Source of the DNA: Aestuariispira insulae
Lineage (GTDB): Bacteria; Pseudomonadota; Alphaproteobacteria; UBA8366; Aestuariispiraceae
Assembly: GCF_003385955.1 (NCBI RefSeq)
Contig: NZ_QRDW01000001.1
Span: 62,001-126,000 of the forward strand
Length of the DNA stretch: 64,000 nt
Reading direction: 5' to 3'
Every line of letters starts with the position of its first letter. Position 1 is the stretch's first letter. The position numbers and the translations under genes are program-made. This document shows, piece after piece, positions 30,341 through 39,164 of this stretch. Below the pieces are notes generated by a model. That model was given only the letters and a program-made list of their open reading frames with translations, searched no databases and was not told where the DNA came from.

Positions 30341-31678
30341 TTAACCGGCCACCAGCTCCAGCGCCTTGTCCAGCGGCAGCTCCTGCTTTTCACCGCTCTT
30401 ACGGTTTTTCAGCTCAACCACACCATTGGCCAGGCCTTTGGGGCCAACGACCAGCTGCCAGGGCAGACCGATTAGATCCATATTGGCAAATTTAACGCCT
30501 GCGCGCTCGGATCGGTCATCATACATAACCTCGACACCCATCACCTGAAGCTTGGCAAAGATATCTTCACAAGCCTTGTCGCAGGCATCATCACCCGTGC
30601 GCAGATTGATCAGGCCGACTTTGAAGGGCGCGACAGCCTCCGGCCAGATAATGCCGTTTTCATCGTGACAGGCTTCGATAATCGCGCCAACCAGCCTGGA
30701 AACGCCGATGCCATAGGACCCCATCTGGACCGGCACCTGCTTATCATCACTGGTCTGCACGACGGCACCCAGCGGCGCAGAATATTTATCGCCGAAGAAG
30801 AAGATATGGCCAACCTCGATGCCACGAGCAGAAATACGTTTATCTTCAGGCACTTCCGACTCGAACCTCGCCTGATCATGCATCTCTTCTGTGGCGGCAT
30901 ACATGGCCGTCCACTTATCCACGATCGGCTGCAGATCGGCCTTGTAATCGGTTTTTTCCGCCAGCGGATCCAGCCCCAGGAAATCACTGTGGCAGAAAAC
31001 CTCGCTCTCACCGGTATCGGCGAGGATAATGAATTCATGGCTGTTTTCACCGCCGATCGGCCCGGTATCGGCACGCATCGGGATCACTTTCAGGCCCATT
31101 CGGGCATAGGTGCGCAGGTAAGAGGCAAACATTTTGTTATAGGATTTGATGCCGTCTTCCACGGTGAGATCGAAGGAATAGCCATCCTTCATGTAGAATT
31201 CACGGCCGCGCATCACACCAAAGCGCGGGCGGACCTCGTCACGGAATTTCCATTGGATATGGTAGAGCATCTGCGGCACATCCTTGTAGGAGCGCGCGCC
31301 ATCCCGAAAGATATCGGTGATCAGCTCTTCATTGGTAGGGCCATAAAGCATTTCGCGGTCATGGCGGTCGGTGATACGCAGCATCTCCTTGCCATAATCA
31401 TCATAGCGGCCGGATTTGCGCCACAGGTCAGCCGATTGAATGGTCGGCATCATCACTTCGTTGGCACCGGCCGCATCCTGTTCCTCACGGACGATCTGCT
31501 CGATCTTCTTCAAAACCCGGAAGCCCATGGGCAGCCAGCTGTAGATCCCGGCGGATGCTTGGCGGACCATACCCGCCCGCAGCATCAGGCGGTGCGACGC
31601 GATTTCTGCCTCACTCGGGTTTTCCTTCAAGGTGGGCATAAAATATTCCGACAGGCGAACGGCAGGTGACAGACGCAT
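30341..31678 (-). CDS. proS: Prolyl-tRNA synthetase, short alphaproteobacterial type
   Basis: Class II synthetase that charges tRNA-Pro. At 445 residues it lacks the about 180-residue editing (INS) insertion of the E. coli type, which is the usual alphaproteobacterial form; mischarged Ala-tRNA-Pro is then cleared by a free-standing ProXp-type deacylase, not seen here. Motif 2 lies around [17 protein letters not shown] and motif 3 in [15 protein letters not shown]; an anticodon-binding domain fills the last ~100 residues. It has its own promoter and leads the operon with lolC and lolD. Confidence 0.96.
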   Translation of the reverse strand: MRLSPAVRLSEYFMPTLKENPSEAEIASHRLMLRAGMVRQASAGIYSWLPMGFRVLKKIEQIVREEQDAAGANEVMMPTIQSADLWRKSGRYDDYGKEMLRITDRHDREMLYGPTNEELITDIFRDGARSYKDVPQMLYHIQWKFRDEVRPRFGVMRGREFYMKDGYSFDLTVEDGIKSYNKMFASYLRTYARMGLKVIPMRADTGPIGGENSHEFIILADTGESEVFCHSDFLGLDPLAEKTDYKADLQPIVDKWTAMYAATEEMHDQARFESEVPEDKRISARGIEVGHIFFFGDKYSAPLGAVVQTSDDKQVPVQMGSYGIGVSRLVGAIIEACHDENGIIWPEAVAPFKVGLINLRTGDDACDKACEDIFAKLQVMGVEVMYDDRSERAGVKFANMDLIGLPWQLVVGPKGLANGVVELKNRKSGEKQELPLDKALELVAG

Positions 31679-31760
31679 CTTCAGGCTCTTCTTTTTAAAG
31701 TTCAGATCGGTTTGATACTCTTGCAGGACCTAGGACAAATATCAAAGGCCTATCCCGGCT

Positions 31761-31788
31761 TTTTTAGACTCTTCTGCCAAGAGTGCAA
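31761..31788 (-). promoter_or_regulatory. Candidate proS promoter
   Basis: On the minus strand TTGCAC (31783-31788), a 16-base spacer and TAAAAA (31761-31766) lie about 80 bases before the proS start, within the 228-base divergent gap to the cobC-like gene. Confidence 0.45.
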
Positions 31789-31906
31789 GTGATAGACGCA
31801 GCCAAACCCACACCAATCCATCCCGCATTCAGCGATTTTTGCTTTGTCGACCCGGCTTTGATTTGCTAATGCGCCAATATGGCAAAAATAGGGAAAGCTT
31901 AAGAAC

Positions 31907-32917
31907 ATGCCGGCAAAAAAACTGCATCATGGCGGCAACCGTGATTGGGCGAAGGCCCAGTTCAGCTTTACAGGTGAGCAATGGCTGGATCTGTCCACCG
32001 GCATCAATGCCGCTCCCTACCCTGTGCCCCCGCTCTCTGATGACGGCTTTAACCGATTGCCGGACCCGAGCGACTCGGTGCGCTTGAAAAAAGCCGCAAG
32101 CGCCTATTACCAGGCACCGTCCCCAGCTCATCTGGCCATCGCCCCCGGATCACAGGCACTGATCCAATGGCTGCCGCGGCTGCGGCAAAAATCCAAAGTT
32201 GCCGTCATTGCGCCGACCTATCAGGAACATCATCACGCCTGGTCCCTGGCCGGCCACGAGGTCCGGGAATTCGAAAGCCTGGCTACGGCTAGGGAATCAT
32301 CTCCGGATGTGATTGTCATTGTGCATCCCAACAACCCAACCGGCACCCTTACCGAACGGAAGCTGCTTTTGGAAATCGCCGGCGAGTTGGCCGGTCGCGG
32401 CGGCTGGCTGGTGCTGGATGAAGCTTTTGGCGATGTCACACCCGACGATTGCCTTGATGATGCGGTGGATCATCCGGGCCTCGTGATCCTGCGATCGTTC
32501 GGGAAATTTTTCGGATTGGCCGGTGTCAGATTGGGCATTTGCATCACCAATACCACGCTGGCATCAATGCTCGAGACCGCCATGGGCCCCTGGATCGTGC
32601 CCGGCCCAACCCTGGAAATCGCTACAGCCGCCTATGGGGATACTGCCTGGATCGAAGCCACCCGACGACAAATCGCAAAGGATGCCATCCGCCTGGACAA
32701 TTTGCTGACCAAGGCCAGTTGTAAAATTGTCGGCGGAACAGACCTCTTCCGGCTGGCTGAAACCGATGATGCCTCAAAACTGCTCCGGCATCTGGGCGAT
32801 GACGGCATCATGATCCGCCCCTTCGAATATCGGCTGGACTGGCTGAGATTCGGCATACCATCAAACGAGTCTGACTGGTTGAGATTACAAAAGTCACTTC
32901 TGAGGTTCTACAAATAA
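31907..32917 (+). CDS. cobC: Threonine-phosphate decarboxylase-like PLP enzyme (CobC/CobD type)
   Basis: Fold-type I aminotransferase family. The best fit is L-threonine-O-3-phosphate decarboxylase, which supplies aminopropanol phosphate for the lower loop of cobalamin; the N-terminal HHGGNRDWA and LDLSTGINAAPYPVP match that group, and histidinol-phosphate aminotransferases are the near relatives to exclude. VHPNNPTG, LVLDEAFGD and the PLP lysine K200 (in RSFGKFFGLAG) are present; 336 residues is typical. The usual neighbour cobD/cbiB is absent, and no cobalamin riboswitch box is visible upstream. A small palindrome GCCAATATGGC (31873-31883) precedes it. It is divergent from proS. Confidence 0.8.
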   Translation: MPAKKLHHGGNRDWAKAQFSFTGEQWLDLSTGINAAPYPVPPLSDDGFNRLPDPSDSVRLKKAASAYYQAPSPAHLAIAPGSQALIQWLPRLRQKSKVAVIAPTYQEHHHAWSLAGHEVREFESLATARESSPDVIVIVHPNNPTGTLTERKLLLEIAGELAGRGGWLVLDEAFGDVTPDDCLDDAVDHPGLVILRSFGKFFGLAGVRLGICITNTTLASMLETAMGPWIVPGPTLEIATAAYGDTAWIEATRRQIAKDAIRLDNLLTKASCKIVGGTDLFRLAETDDASKLLRHLGDDGIMIRPFEYRLDWLRFGIPSNESDWLRLQKSLLRFYK

Positions 32918-32929
32918 GAAATTGTAATT

Positions 32930-33463
32930 TCAGTATTTATTCTTCTTGGCATATTCCCGGCATGCCGCGGCGATCGCCGCATGCTGATCATCATTCAATG
33001 GCTTACCATTATAGGTCAACCGGCCGCTGCTGATGGAATATTTGATCGTGCCCATGGACATGCTGGCGTCGGAAAATGTGTTCTCCAGGTTGGAATTGCC
33101 AGCATATTTCAGCGGGTTAAAACTGAGGTCGAAACTAACCTCGTCCGGGATATCCAGGGCAAAGTTACTGCCGGGCAGGTCGGCCGGTGTCACCGGATTG
33201 CCATAGGCATCCACGCCGGCCTGATAGGTGACATCATCCCGCGGCACATGGTTGACGGCCCTGCGGCAGATTTTGCCATTCACCTTCGGCCCCATATTAT
33301 CCGGCTTCGGCTTGGCCCTGGGGGCCTCTTGCTTCACGGCCAAACCGGATTCCCCTTGGCTGCCGGTAGTATTTTTAAACGGGTTTTCCTGCCCATGACT
33401 TGCCCTGCCGGCTACAGCCACCAGGAACACAACGGAAAGCGCAAATATTTTGTGTTTCATCAT
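32930..33463 (-). CDS. Hypothetical secreted protein
   Basis: I do not recognise a family. I start it at ATG 33463 (177 residues), where MMKHKIFALSVVFLVAVAG gives a clear signal peptide; a longer frame to a GTG at 33520 that overlaps the upstream stop lacks both a ribosome site and a signal-like start. The mature part is polar, with a Pro/Lys-rich stretch (APRAKPKPDNMG), two cysteines far apart (CRRAVNH and AACREYAKK) that could form a disulfide, and the segment SMGTIKYSISSGRLTYNGKPL. It ends in KKNKY. It lies 53 bases downstream of the LysR gene on the same strand and may share its transcript. Confidence 0.65.
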   Translation of the reverse strand: MMKHKIFALSVVFLVAVAGRASHGQENPFKNTTGSQGESGLAVKQEAPRAKPKPDNMGPKVNGKICRRAVNHVPRDDVTYQAGVDAYGNPVTPADLPGSNFALDIPDEVSFDLSFNPLKYAGNSNLENTFSDASMSMGTIKYSISSGRLTYNGKPLNDDQHAAIAAACREYAKKNKY

Positions 33464-33516
33464 GGTTTTAAAATAGCAAAATTCGCGCCAATCCAGAAGA
33501 TGCTTCTCACACTTCT

Positions 33517-34443
33517 TCACCCGGGATCATCGGCATCATCCACCATTTCATCCCGAATCCAGCCAACAAAGGCCTGTATCAATTCCAACCGCGGATTGGC
33601 CTCCAGATACAGGGCATAATCATTCATCCCGGGCAATGTGGTTTCGAACGGCGCCACCAACTGCCCCTGAGACAAGGCCTTATGCGCCAGCAAACCACTG
33701 GAAAGGGCAATTCCTTCTCCCGCAATGGCCGCTTCGATCGTGTGGGATCCTTCGGAAAAACGGATGAATTTCGCCTCCCCTAACACAGCCTTGGCCTTGT
33801 CCCGGTTGCCGGTCGCCGCCTCCAGCCATTTCTGCCAGGTCACATGATCCGCATGATTGGGCATTTTGGAACGGAAATCGATCAACGTGAACCGGTTGAT
33901 TTCTTCTGCCGCACATGCCTGGCCATTCAGCAGCGTTGGCGAAATCACCGGCAGGAAGTGATCTTCACATAATTTGACCACCTCAACTCCACCTGGCGGT
34001 CGCAACGCATAGCGAATAGCAACATCCACCTCGCCGTCATGCAGATCCACCGGCGTCTCACTGGCACGCACCTCCAGTTCCACATCGCTGATCTGCCGCC
34101 ACAGGCGAAGCCGCGGCATCAGCCAGTAAACCGCAAAAGCCGTTGTCGTTGCGATCACAAGGGGCCGATCCTTGTTCCCTTTCAACTTTTCCACAGCCGC
34201 CGCAAAGGAATCGAACCCCTGGCTCAATACCGGGAAAAGCCCGGCCCCCTCTCGGGTCAGTGTTATCGGACGGGGATGGCGCCGGAATAGCGGGCAACCG
34301 CAAATTTCTTCCAGCAAGCGGATTTGATGGCTGATTGCTGTCGGCGTCACCAGTAACTCTTCGGCGGCCTTCTTGAAACTCCTATGCCGGGCCGCTGCCT
34401 CAAAGGCCCTCAGCGCATTCAATGGCGGAAGCTGCCTCATCAT
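33517..34443 (-). CDS. LysR family regulator, GcvA type
   Basis: Transcription factor with a winged HTH (about 6-65, LNALRAFEAAARHRSFKKAA and TPTAISHQIRLLEE) and a periplasmic-binding-like effector domain (about 90-300). The start region RQLPPLNALRAFE and the segments VAIRYALRPPGG and LFRRHPRPITLT are typical of the GcvA subgroup, which regulates many different targets, so glycine cleavage control should not be assumed. It is divergent from the azoreductase gene, and the 106-base gap holds a palindrome directly before its start; it probably regulates that gene and itself. Confidence 0.88.
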   Translation of the reverse strand: MMRQLPPLNALRAFEAAARHRSFKKAAEELLVTPTAISHQIRLLEEICGCPLFRRHPRPITLTREGAGLFPVLSQGFDSFAAAVEKLKGNKDRPLVIATTTAFAVYWLMPRLRLWRQISDVELEVRASETPVDLHDGEVDVAIRYALRPPGGVEVVKLCEDHFLPVISPTLLNGQACAAEEINRFTLIDFRSKMPNHADHVTWQKWLEAATGNRDKAKAVLGEAKFIRFSEGSHTIEAAIAGEGIALSSGLLAHKALSQGQLVAPFETTLPGMNDYALYLEANPRLELIQAFVGWIRDEMVDDADDPG

Positions 34444-34450
34444 TCCTCCA

Positions 34451-34477
34451 GATGAATTAAACTCATCTTAAAGATGA
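34451..34477. promoter_or_regulatory. Candidate LysR operator between lysR and azoR
   Basis: A perfect inverted repeat TCATCTT-A-AAGATGA lies at 34463-34477 and overlaps a second one, GATGA-N7-TCATC, at 34451-34467. They lie 8-34 bases upstream of the regulator start, in the divergent gap, the standard position for LysR autoregulation. The centre does not read as a strict T-N11-A. Confidence 0.5.
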
Positions 34478-34549
34478 TCATTTCGCCTTTGAAATCAAGG
34501 TAATTCGGGCGCAAATCTAGGGCAGACAAGATGAATTGGAGCCGATAAA

Positions 34550-35212
34550 ATGGAAAATATTCTCCGCATTGAAGCCAGTGCCCGCCAGGAAGGTTCTCTG
34601 ACACGGATGTTATCCACTGCCTTTTTCGAGCAATGGAAACAGGACAACGCAAGCTTCCGGATCATGGTGCGCGATGTGGGGGCAAACCCGCCGCCCAGTC
34701 TGCACGCCTCCTGGATAGCAGCCGCCTTTACCCCTGAAACGGCGCGCAGCCGGGAAGATCAGGAAACACTGGCCCTCTCGGACCGTCTGATCGAAGAAGT
34801 CACCTGGGCCGATGTGATCGTGATGGCAACCCCCATGTATAACTACGGCATGCCGTCTAGCCTGAAAGCCTGGCTTGATCATGTGGTACGGATCGACAAG
34901 ACATTTTCATTTGATCTGGCACGCGGCGACCGCCCCCTAGAACCCACATTGCAGGGCAAACAACTGGTCTTGCTGACCGCATCGGGTGAATTCGGTTTTG
35001 AGCCGGGTGGCATCAATGACGGCGAGGATCACCTGACGCCCCATATTCAATCCGTTGCCAAATATCTCGGGGTCTCTGAGATCCAACATGTCGCGATCGA
35101 ATATCAGGAATTCAAAGATGATCGGTTTGAAAGATCAAAAAACCGGGCGCTCCAATCCGTGCGGGAGCTTGCTTCTCGCATGAGCTTACAAAAGAAGAAA
35201 ATGGCTGCCTGA
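34550..35212 (+). CDS. azoR: FMN-dependent NADH-azoreductase / quinone reductase
   Basis: Flavodoxin-like oxidoreductase that transfers two electrons from NADH to quinones or azo compounds, in the cytoplasm; a likely natural role is quinone or electrophile detoxification. The 220-residue protein has an N-terminal phosphate loop (LRIEASARQEGSLTR), the FMN-binding ATPMYNYGMPSSLKAWLDH near 93-111, and LTASGEFGFEPGG. GGAG precedes the ATG. Divergent from a LysR regulator, a common pairing for inducible quinone reductases. It ends five bases from the convergent DUF1467 gene. Confidence 0.9.
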   Translation: MENILRIEASARQEGSLTRMLSTAFFEQWKQDNASFRIMVRDVGANPPPSLHASWIAAAFTPETARSREDQETLALSDRLIEEVTWADVIVMATPMYNYGMPSSLKAWLDHVVRIDKTFSFDLARGDRPLEPTLQGKQLVLLTASGEFGFEPGGINDGEDHLTPHIQSVAKYLGVSEIQHVAIEYQEFKDDRFERSKNRALQSVRELASRMSLQKKKMAA

Positions 35213-35217
35213 TCGGA

Positions 35218-35460
35218 TTAACTGACCAGCGAGAACAACCCCGTATCCAGGAGATACCACCAGACCAGGAAAAGCAGGCCGGCGCCAATACTGGCAGCGC
35301 CGGCTTTCTTCCAAAGCAAAGGGCGGTCCGGCGCGCCGGGATCATTGCCGCCTTCCGCTTTTTCTTCATGGCGCACCCCGAAAGGCAGGAACATAAAAAA
35401 CAGCCCCCACCAGAGAAAGAGATAGACCATGATCGCTGTGGCTATATTCATCTGCCCCAT
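35218..35460 (-). CDS. DUF1467 family membrane protein
   Basis: Small inner-membrane protein of unknown function. The start at ATG 35460 has AGGTG seven bases upstream and gives 80 residues, slightly overlapping nothing; it begins five bases after the mce stop. Two membrane helices are visible: IMVYLFLWWGLFFMFLPFGV near 10-30 and the one in AASIGAGLLFLVWWYLL near 55-72, separated by a charged loop (RHEEKAEGGNDPG). In alphaproteobacteria this gene usually lies between mce and proS, which matches its place after mce here, although proS has been displaced by four inserted genes. Confidence 0.82.
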   Translation of the reverse strand: MGQMNIATAIMVYLFLWWGLFFMFLPFGVRHEEKAEGGNDPGAPDRPLLWKKAGAASIGAGLLFLVWWYLLDTGLFSLVS

Positions 35461-35464
35461 GCGT

Positions 35465-35869
35465 TTACACCTGCTCCAGTTCCACCAATGTGCCGCAAAA
35501 ATCCTTGGGATGCAGGAATAAGACCGGCTTGCCATGCGCCCCGATTTTCGGTTCGCCATCACCAAGAACCCGGGCCCCTCCGGCTTTCAAGTGATCCCGT
35601 GCCACCAGGATATCCGGAACCTCGTAACAGACATGATGCATGCCGCCCGACGGATTCTTCTCCAGGAATTTGCCTATGGGAGAATCCTCTCCTAAAGGGT
35701 GAAGAAGTTCTATTTTCGTATTGGGAAGATTAACAAATACCGTAGTGACACCATGCTCTGGAAGATCAATCGGATCAGACACCTGACCGCCCAATACATC
35801 CCGATAGGTGGCGGTCGCCGCCGCCAGGTCAGGGACCACAATTGCCACATGATTCAGATTGCCAATCAT
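35465..35869 (-). CDS. mce: Methylmalonyl-CoA epimerase
   Basis: Interconverts (2S)- and (2R)-methylmalonyl-CoA in the propionyl-CoA to succinyl-CoA route. VOC-fold protein with metal ligands in LNHVAIVV near residue 6, GGMHHVCYEV in the middle and GTLVELEQV at the end. I start it at ATG 35869, preceded by AGGAGAG, giving 134 residues, the normal size; a longer frame into the RNase J gene has no ribosome site. It lies 37 bases after the RNase J gene and five before the DUF1467 gene. Confidence 0.94.
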   Translation of the reverse strand: MIGNLNHVAIVVPDLAAATATYRDVLGGQVSDPIDLPEHGVTTVFVNLPNTKIELLHPLGEDSPIGKFLEKNPSGGMHHVCYEVPDILVARDHLKAGGARVLGDGEPKIGAHGKPVLFLHPKDFCGTLVELEQV

Positions 35870-35906
35870 TCCTGCTCTCCTGATTTTTCTTCTTATGTGA
35901 TGCTTA

Positions 35907-37577
35907 TCATACACGCACGAGATGGACACGGACCTGCGGTTTTTTGCCGCTGATTTCCTGCATCTTGCGGCGCAGCTTCACCCGGACGGCCTCGCAAACC
36001 TGCCCATCCTCGCGCAGTTGGGATTTATGCATTCCCCTGACCGCCCGTTCCGCCACCTCAACCAGATCATCCCATTCATCATCATCCGCTTCCAAAAGCC
36101 CTTCAACGGCGACCTGGGGTTCCGCCAGCAGACTGCGCTCATCCATAACCAGAGTGACCAGGACAAAGCCGTTATAGGCCATCTTGCGCCGGTCCCGGAT
36201 GGTGGTGCTGTCGATGGAAACGATCCGGTTGCCATCCAGGGCCAACCGCCCGGCAAAGACATCATCCAGAATCGCCGCCCCGCCTTCTTTCAACGACACC
36301 AGCATGCCGTTCCTGGGCACAATCCCGTGCGGCACCTGGCATTCCTGGGCCAGCTTTGCATGTCCCACCATATGGCGCATCTCGCCATGGACCGGCACAG
36401 CAATATGCGGACGTATCCACTGATACATCTGGATCAATTCATCACGATGCGGATGGCCTGACGTATGGATATCCCGGTCCCGTGCGGTGATCAGGGTCAC
36501 GCCTTGCTCCACCAACTGGTTTTGAAGCCTGGAAATGGAAATCTCGTTGCCGGGAATCTCCCGGCTGGAGAAAATCACCGTATCGCCCTTGCCGAATTTC
36601 ACATTGGGATGATCCCCCCGGGCTATCCTGGAAAGCGCTGCGCGCGGCTCACCCTGGCTGCCGGTGCAGATATAGAGCAGTTTTTCCGGCGGATATTTCT
36701 TGGCCTCCTCATCGGTCAGGAATGGTGGCAAGTCCTCAAGATAGCCGTTTTCCTTTGCTGATTCGGTCATCCGCCAAAGCGAGCGCCCGACCAAGGCCAC
36801 ACGGCGTCCATTATCAATTCCAGCCCGTGCCGCACTTTCCAGCCGGGCCACGTTGGAGGCAAAACAGGCCACGGCAACAATGCCATCCTCATGTTCGGCG
36901 ACAACTTCCGCCAGATTTTCCCGGACCTCGCCCTCTGACCCGGATTCACCGGGCGACAGCGCATTGGTGGAATCGCAAACCATGGCCAAAATGCCCTCTT
37001 CCCCGGCGCGAATCAGTGCCGCTTCATCCGTGGTCGGCCCCATGGCCGGATCCGGATCCAGCTTCCAGTCGCCGGTATGCAGGACATGCCCGACCGGCGT
37101 ACGGATCACCAGCGCATTCGGTTCCGGGATGGAATGGGTCAGCGTGATCAATTCCAGATCGAAGGGGCCTACCTCAAACCGGCCCGACAGCGGAATCTCG
37201 ATAATCTCTGCATCCGTGTCATATTCCGATTCGGATAATTTCCGGCGCAGGACGCTGGCGGTGAAGGGTGTTGCATAGATTGGGCAGTCATAGCCTTCCC
37301 ATAGATAGGGAATGGCGCCGAGATGATCTTCATGCGCATGGGTCAGCACCAGCCCCGCTAGTTTATCCGCACGATCCTCAATGAAGCCCGGATCCGGCAG
37401 GATCACATCGATACCCGGTGTCGAGGCATCGCCAAAGCTGATCCCAAAATCAACCATCAGCCATTTTCCGTCATGGCCATATAAGTTCAAATTCATGCCG
37501 ATTTCGCCCGAACCGCCCAATGGAAGGAACAATAACTCATCCGCACCCGGCACGCCCGTTTTCGAATATCCGCTCAT
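35907..37577 (-). CDS. rnj: Ribonuclease J
   Basis: Metallo-beta-lactamase/beta-CASP ribonuclease with 5'-exonuclease and endonuclease activity, acting on mRNA and 23S rRNA ends. The catalytic motif is HAHEDH at residues 80-85 (after GLVLT); further metal ligands lie in HTGDWKLDP, and the beta-CASP part carries SGHPHRDEL and PVHGEMRHM. 556 residues is normal for alphaproteobacteria, in which RNase J coexists with RNase E. It follows coaX by 35 bases. Confidence 0.95.
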   Translation of the reverse strand: MSGYSKTGVPGADELLFLPLGGSGEIGMNLNLYGHDGKWLMVDFGISFGDASTPGIDVILPDPGFIEDRADKLAGLVLTHAHEDHLGAIPYLWEGYDCPIYATPFTASVLRRKLSESEYDTDAEIIEIPLSGRFEVGPFDLELITLTHSIPEPNALVIRTPVGHVLHTGDWKLDPDPAMGPTTDEAALIRAGEEGILAMVCDSTNALSPGESGSEGEVRENLAEVVAEHEDGIVAVACFASNVARLESAARAGIDNGRRVALVGRSLWRMTESAKENGYLEDLPPFLTDEEAKKYPPEKLLYICTGSQGEPRAALSRIARGDHPNVKFGKGDTVIFSSREIPGNEISISRLQNQLVEQGVTLITARDRDIHTSGHPHRDELIQMYQWIRPHIAVPVHGEMRHMVGHAKLAQECQVPHGIVPRNGMLVSLKEGGAAILDDVFAGRLALDGNRIVSIDSTTIRDRRKMAYNGFVLVTLVMDERSLLAEPQVAVEGLLEADDDEWDDLVEVAERAVRGMHKSQLREDGQVCEAVRVKLRRKMQEISGKKPQVRVHLVRV

Positions 37578-37612
37578 GGTTAACTACCCAATTTCAATAT
37601 AATTTCAACTAA

Positions 37613-38386
37613 TTACCGAACTTTATTCCGGTAATAAATCTGTACCAAACCATCCAGGGTCAGCCCCCGGTCGGTTGCTTCAATCACCGGCGTATGCTCC
37701 GCAAACAAATCGGCAAAACCGCCCGTCGCAACGACTTTCATGGTTGCGCCAAATTCTTCTTCAACCCGCTTTACCATGCCTTCAATCATAGAGACATAGC
37801 CCCAAAAAATTCCCGACTGCATCGCCGTGATCGTGCCATTGCCGATCACATGATCGGTCGGTTTGATCTCGACCAACGGCAACTGGGCTGCAGCCTGATA
37901 AAGCGCCTCAACCGAGAGATTGATCCCCGGCGAAATGATGCCTCCGCAATAATTCCCATCGCCATCGACAATGTCAAAAGTGGTCGCCGTTCCAAAATCG
38001 ACCAGGATCAGCGGTCCACCATATTTCGAAAATCCGGCAACCGCGTTCACCAACCGGTCCGCACCGACCTGTTCGGGCTGGGCCAACAGGATCTCAAGCC
38101 CCAGGTCGACCGAGGGATCGCCAACAACCAAAGGCTCGCCACCGAAATAGCGGCGGCACAGGCTCACCAGGTTAAACCGGGTCTCCGGTACCACACTGGC
38201 CAGAGCCGACGCCGTGATATCCGTCAGCTTATACCCCTTATGCTCCAGCAGATGGGTCAGCCATACGGCATATTCATCCGCAGTGCGCTTGGGATCATTG
38301 GCACAACGCCAGACTCCAATACGGTCTTGCCCGTCATATATGGCGAAAACCACATTGGTATTGCCCGAATCAATCACCAAAAGCAT
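37613..38386 (-). CDS. coaX: Type III pantothenate kinase
   Basis: Phosphorylates pantothenate, the first step of coenzyme A synthesis; this ASKHA-fold type is not feedback inhibited by CoA and needs a monovalent cation. DSGNTNVVFAIYDG at the N-terminus, GADRLVNAVAG and LVDFGTATTFD are the conserved motifs. I prefer the ATG at 38386 (257 residues), where family members begin (MLLVIDSGNTN); an ATG at 38404 and a GTG at 38407 that overlaps the birA stop are alternatives. birA-coaX-rnj is a common order after nuoN in this class. Confidence 0.94.
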   Translation of the reverse strand: MLLVIDSGNTNVVFAIYDGQDRIGVWRCANDPKRTADEYAVWLTHLLEHKGYKLTDITASALASVVPETRFNLVSLCRRYFGGEPLVVGDPSVDLGLEILLAQPEQVGADRLVNAVAGFSKYGGPLILVDFGTATTFDIVDGDGNYCGGIISPGINLSVEALYQAAAQLPLVEIKPTDHVIGNGTITAMQSGIFWGYVSMIEGMVKRVEEEFGATMKVVATGGFADLFAEHTPVIEATDRGLTLDGLVQIYYRNKVR

Positions 38387-38403
38387 GCCCGAATCCACAT
38401 TCA

Positions 38404-39156
38404 TCACGGAAAGAAAACATCACCGGCGCTGATCACGCGAGTGCCTTTGCCGGGCACATCCAGGATCAACACGCCATGGGCATCCAGATCTCGGAACATG
38501 CCCTCAAGCACCTGGCCATCGGCCAGCCGTGCCTGGATCTTTTCGCCCAGGCCAACCGCCCGGCTCAGCCAGGCATCCCGGACCGCCGCAATACCGGATT
38601 GACGCCAGCGGCCGATCCAGTGATCCAGGCGTTCGACATAGGCCTGCAACAGAACTGCCGCACCGACATCCGCGCCAAGGGCTTTCAGGTTGGTTGCAGG
38701 ATAAGGTGTATCTTCCGGGTGGCGAACCAAATTAACGCCGCTGCCGATCATGACCCAGTTATTGCCCAAGGCTTGGCCGCTTTCCAAGAGAATGCCGCAA
38801 AACTTCGCCCGATCGAAAAGGAGGTCATTGGGCCATTTGTATCCAAGGCCGCCGCTATCCGGCAAGAACCGTGCAACCGCTTCCCCCATGGCAACAGCCG
38901 CAACTAGAGACAAAGAAGCCGCCTGGGCCAGTGCGCCCACATCCCGGATCAAAACCGTATTGTACAGGTTGCCCGCCGGTGAGGTCCAAACGCGCCCGCT
39001 GCGCCCCCTGCCCTCGCATTGGCTATCCGCCCAGACAACGATATTGCCGTAACTGGGATCCGAGCTCAGCTCCCGGGCCACATCATTTGTGGAGCCCACA
39101 GACTCGAATGCCCGCAGGGTGAAACCTGCGGGCATTTCAGGTGCATGATTATGCAT
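38404..39156 (-). CDS. birA: Biotin-[acetyl-CoA carboxylase] ligase
   Basis: Attaches biotin to the carrier protein of acetyl-CoA carboxylase through biotinyl-AMP. The 250-residue protein has only the catalytic and C-terminal SH3-like domains (STNDVAREL, GRGRSGRVWTSPAGN, KWPNDLLF), without the N-terminal HTH of E. coli BirA, so it should not act as a repressor. It starts eight bases after the nuoN stop and overlaps the beginning of the coaX frame. Confidence 0.94.
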   Translation of the reverse strand: MHNHAPEMPAGFTLRAFESVGSTNDVARELSSDPSYGNIVVWADSQCEGRGRSGRVWTSPAGNLYNTVLIRDVGALAQAASLSLVAAVAMGEAVARFLPDSGGLGYKWPNDLLFDRAKFCGILLESGQALGNNWVMIGSGVNLVRHPEDTPYPATNLKALGADVGAAVLLQAYVERLDHWIGRWRQSGIAAVRDAWLSRAVGLGEKIQARLADGQVLEGMFRDLDAHGVLILDVPGKGTRVISAGDVFFP

Positions 39157-39164
39157 CAGCCGTC

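Noticed and set aside
31679-31906. Possible cobalamin riboswitch before the cobC-like gene
   Set aside because: The gap has no recognisable B12 box or the expected multi-stem core; only a short palindrome is present.
34463-34477. Strict T-N11-A LysR box
   Set aside because: The palindrome centre gives C and G at the required positions, so I list it as a general inverted repeat only.
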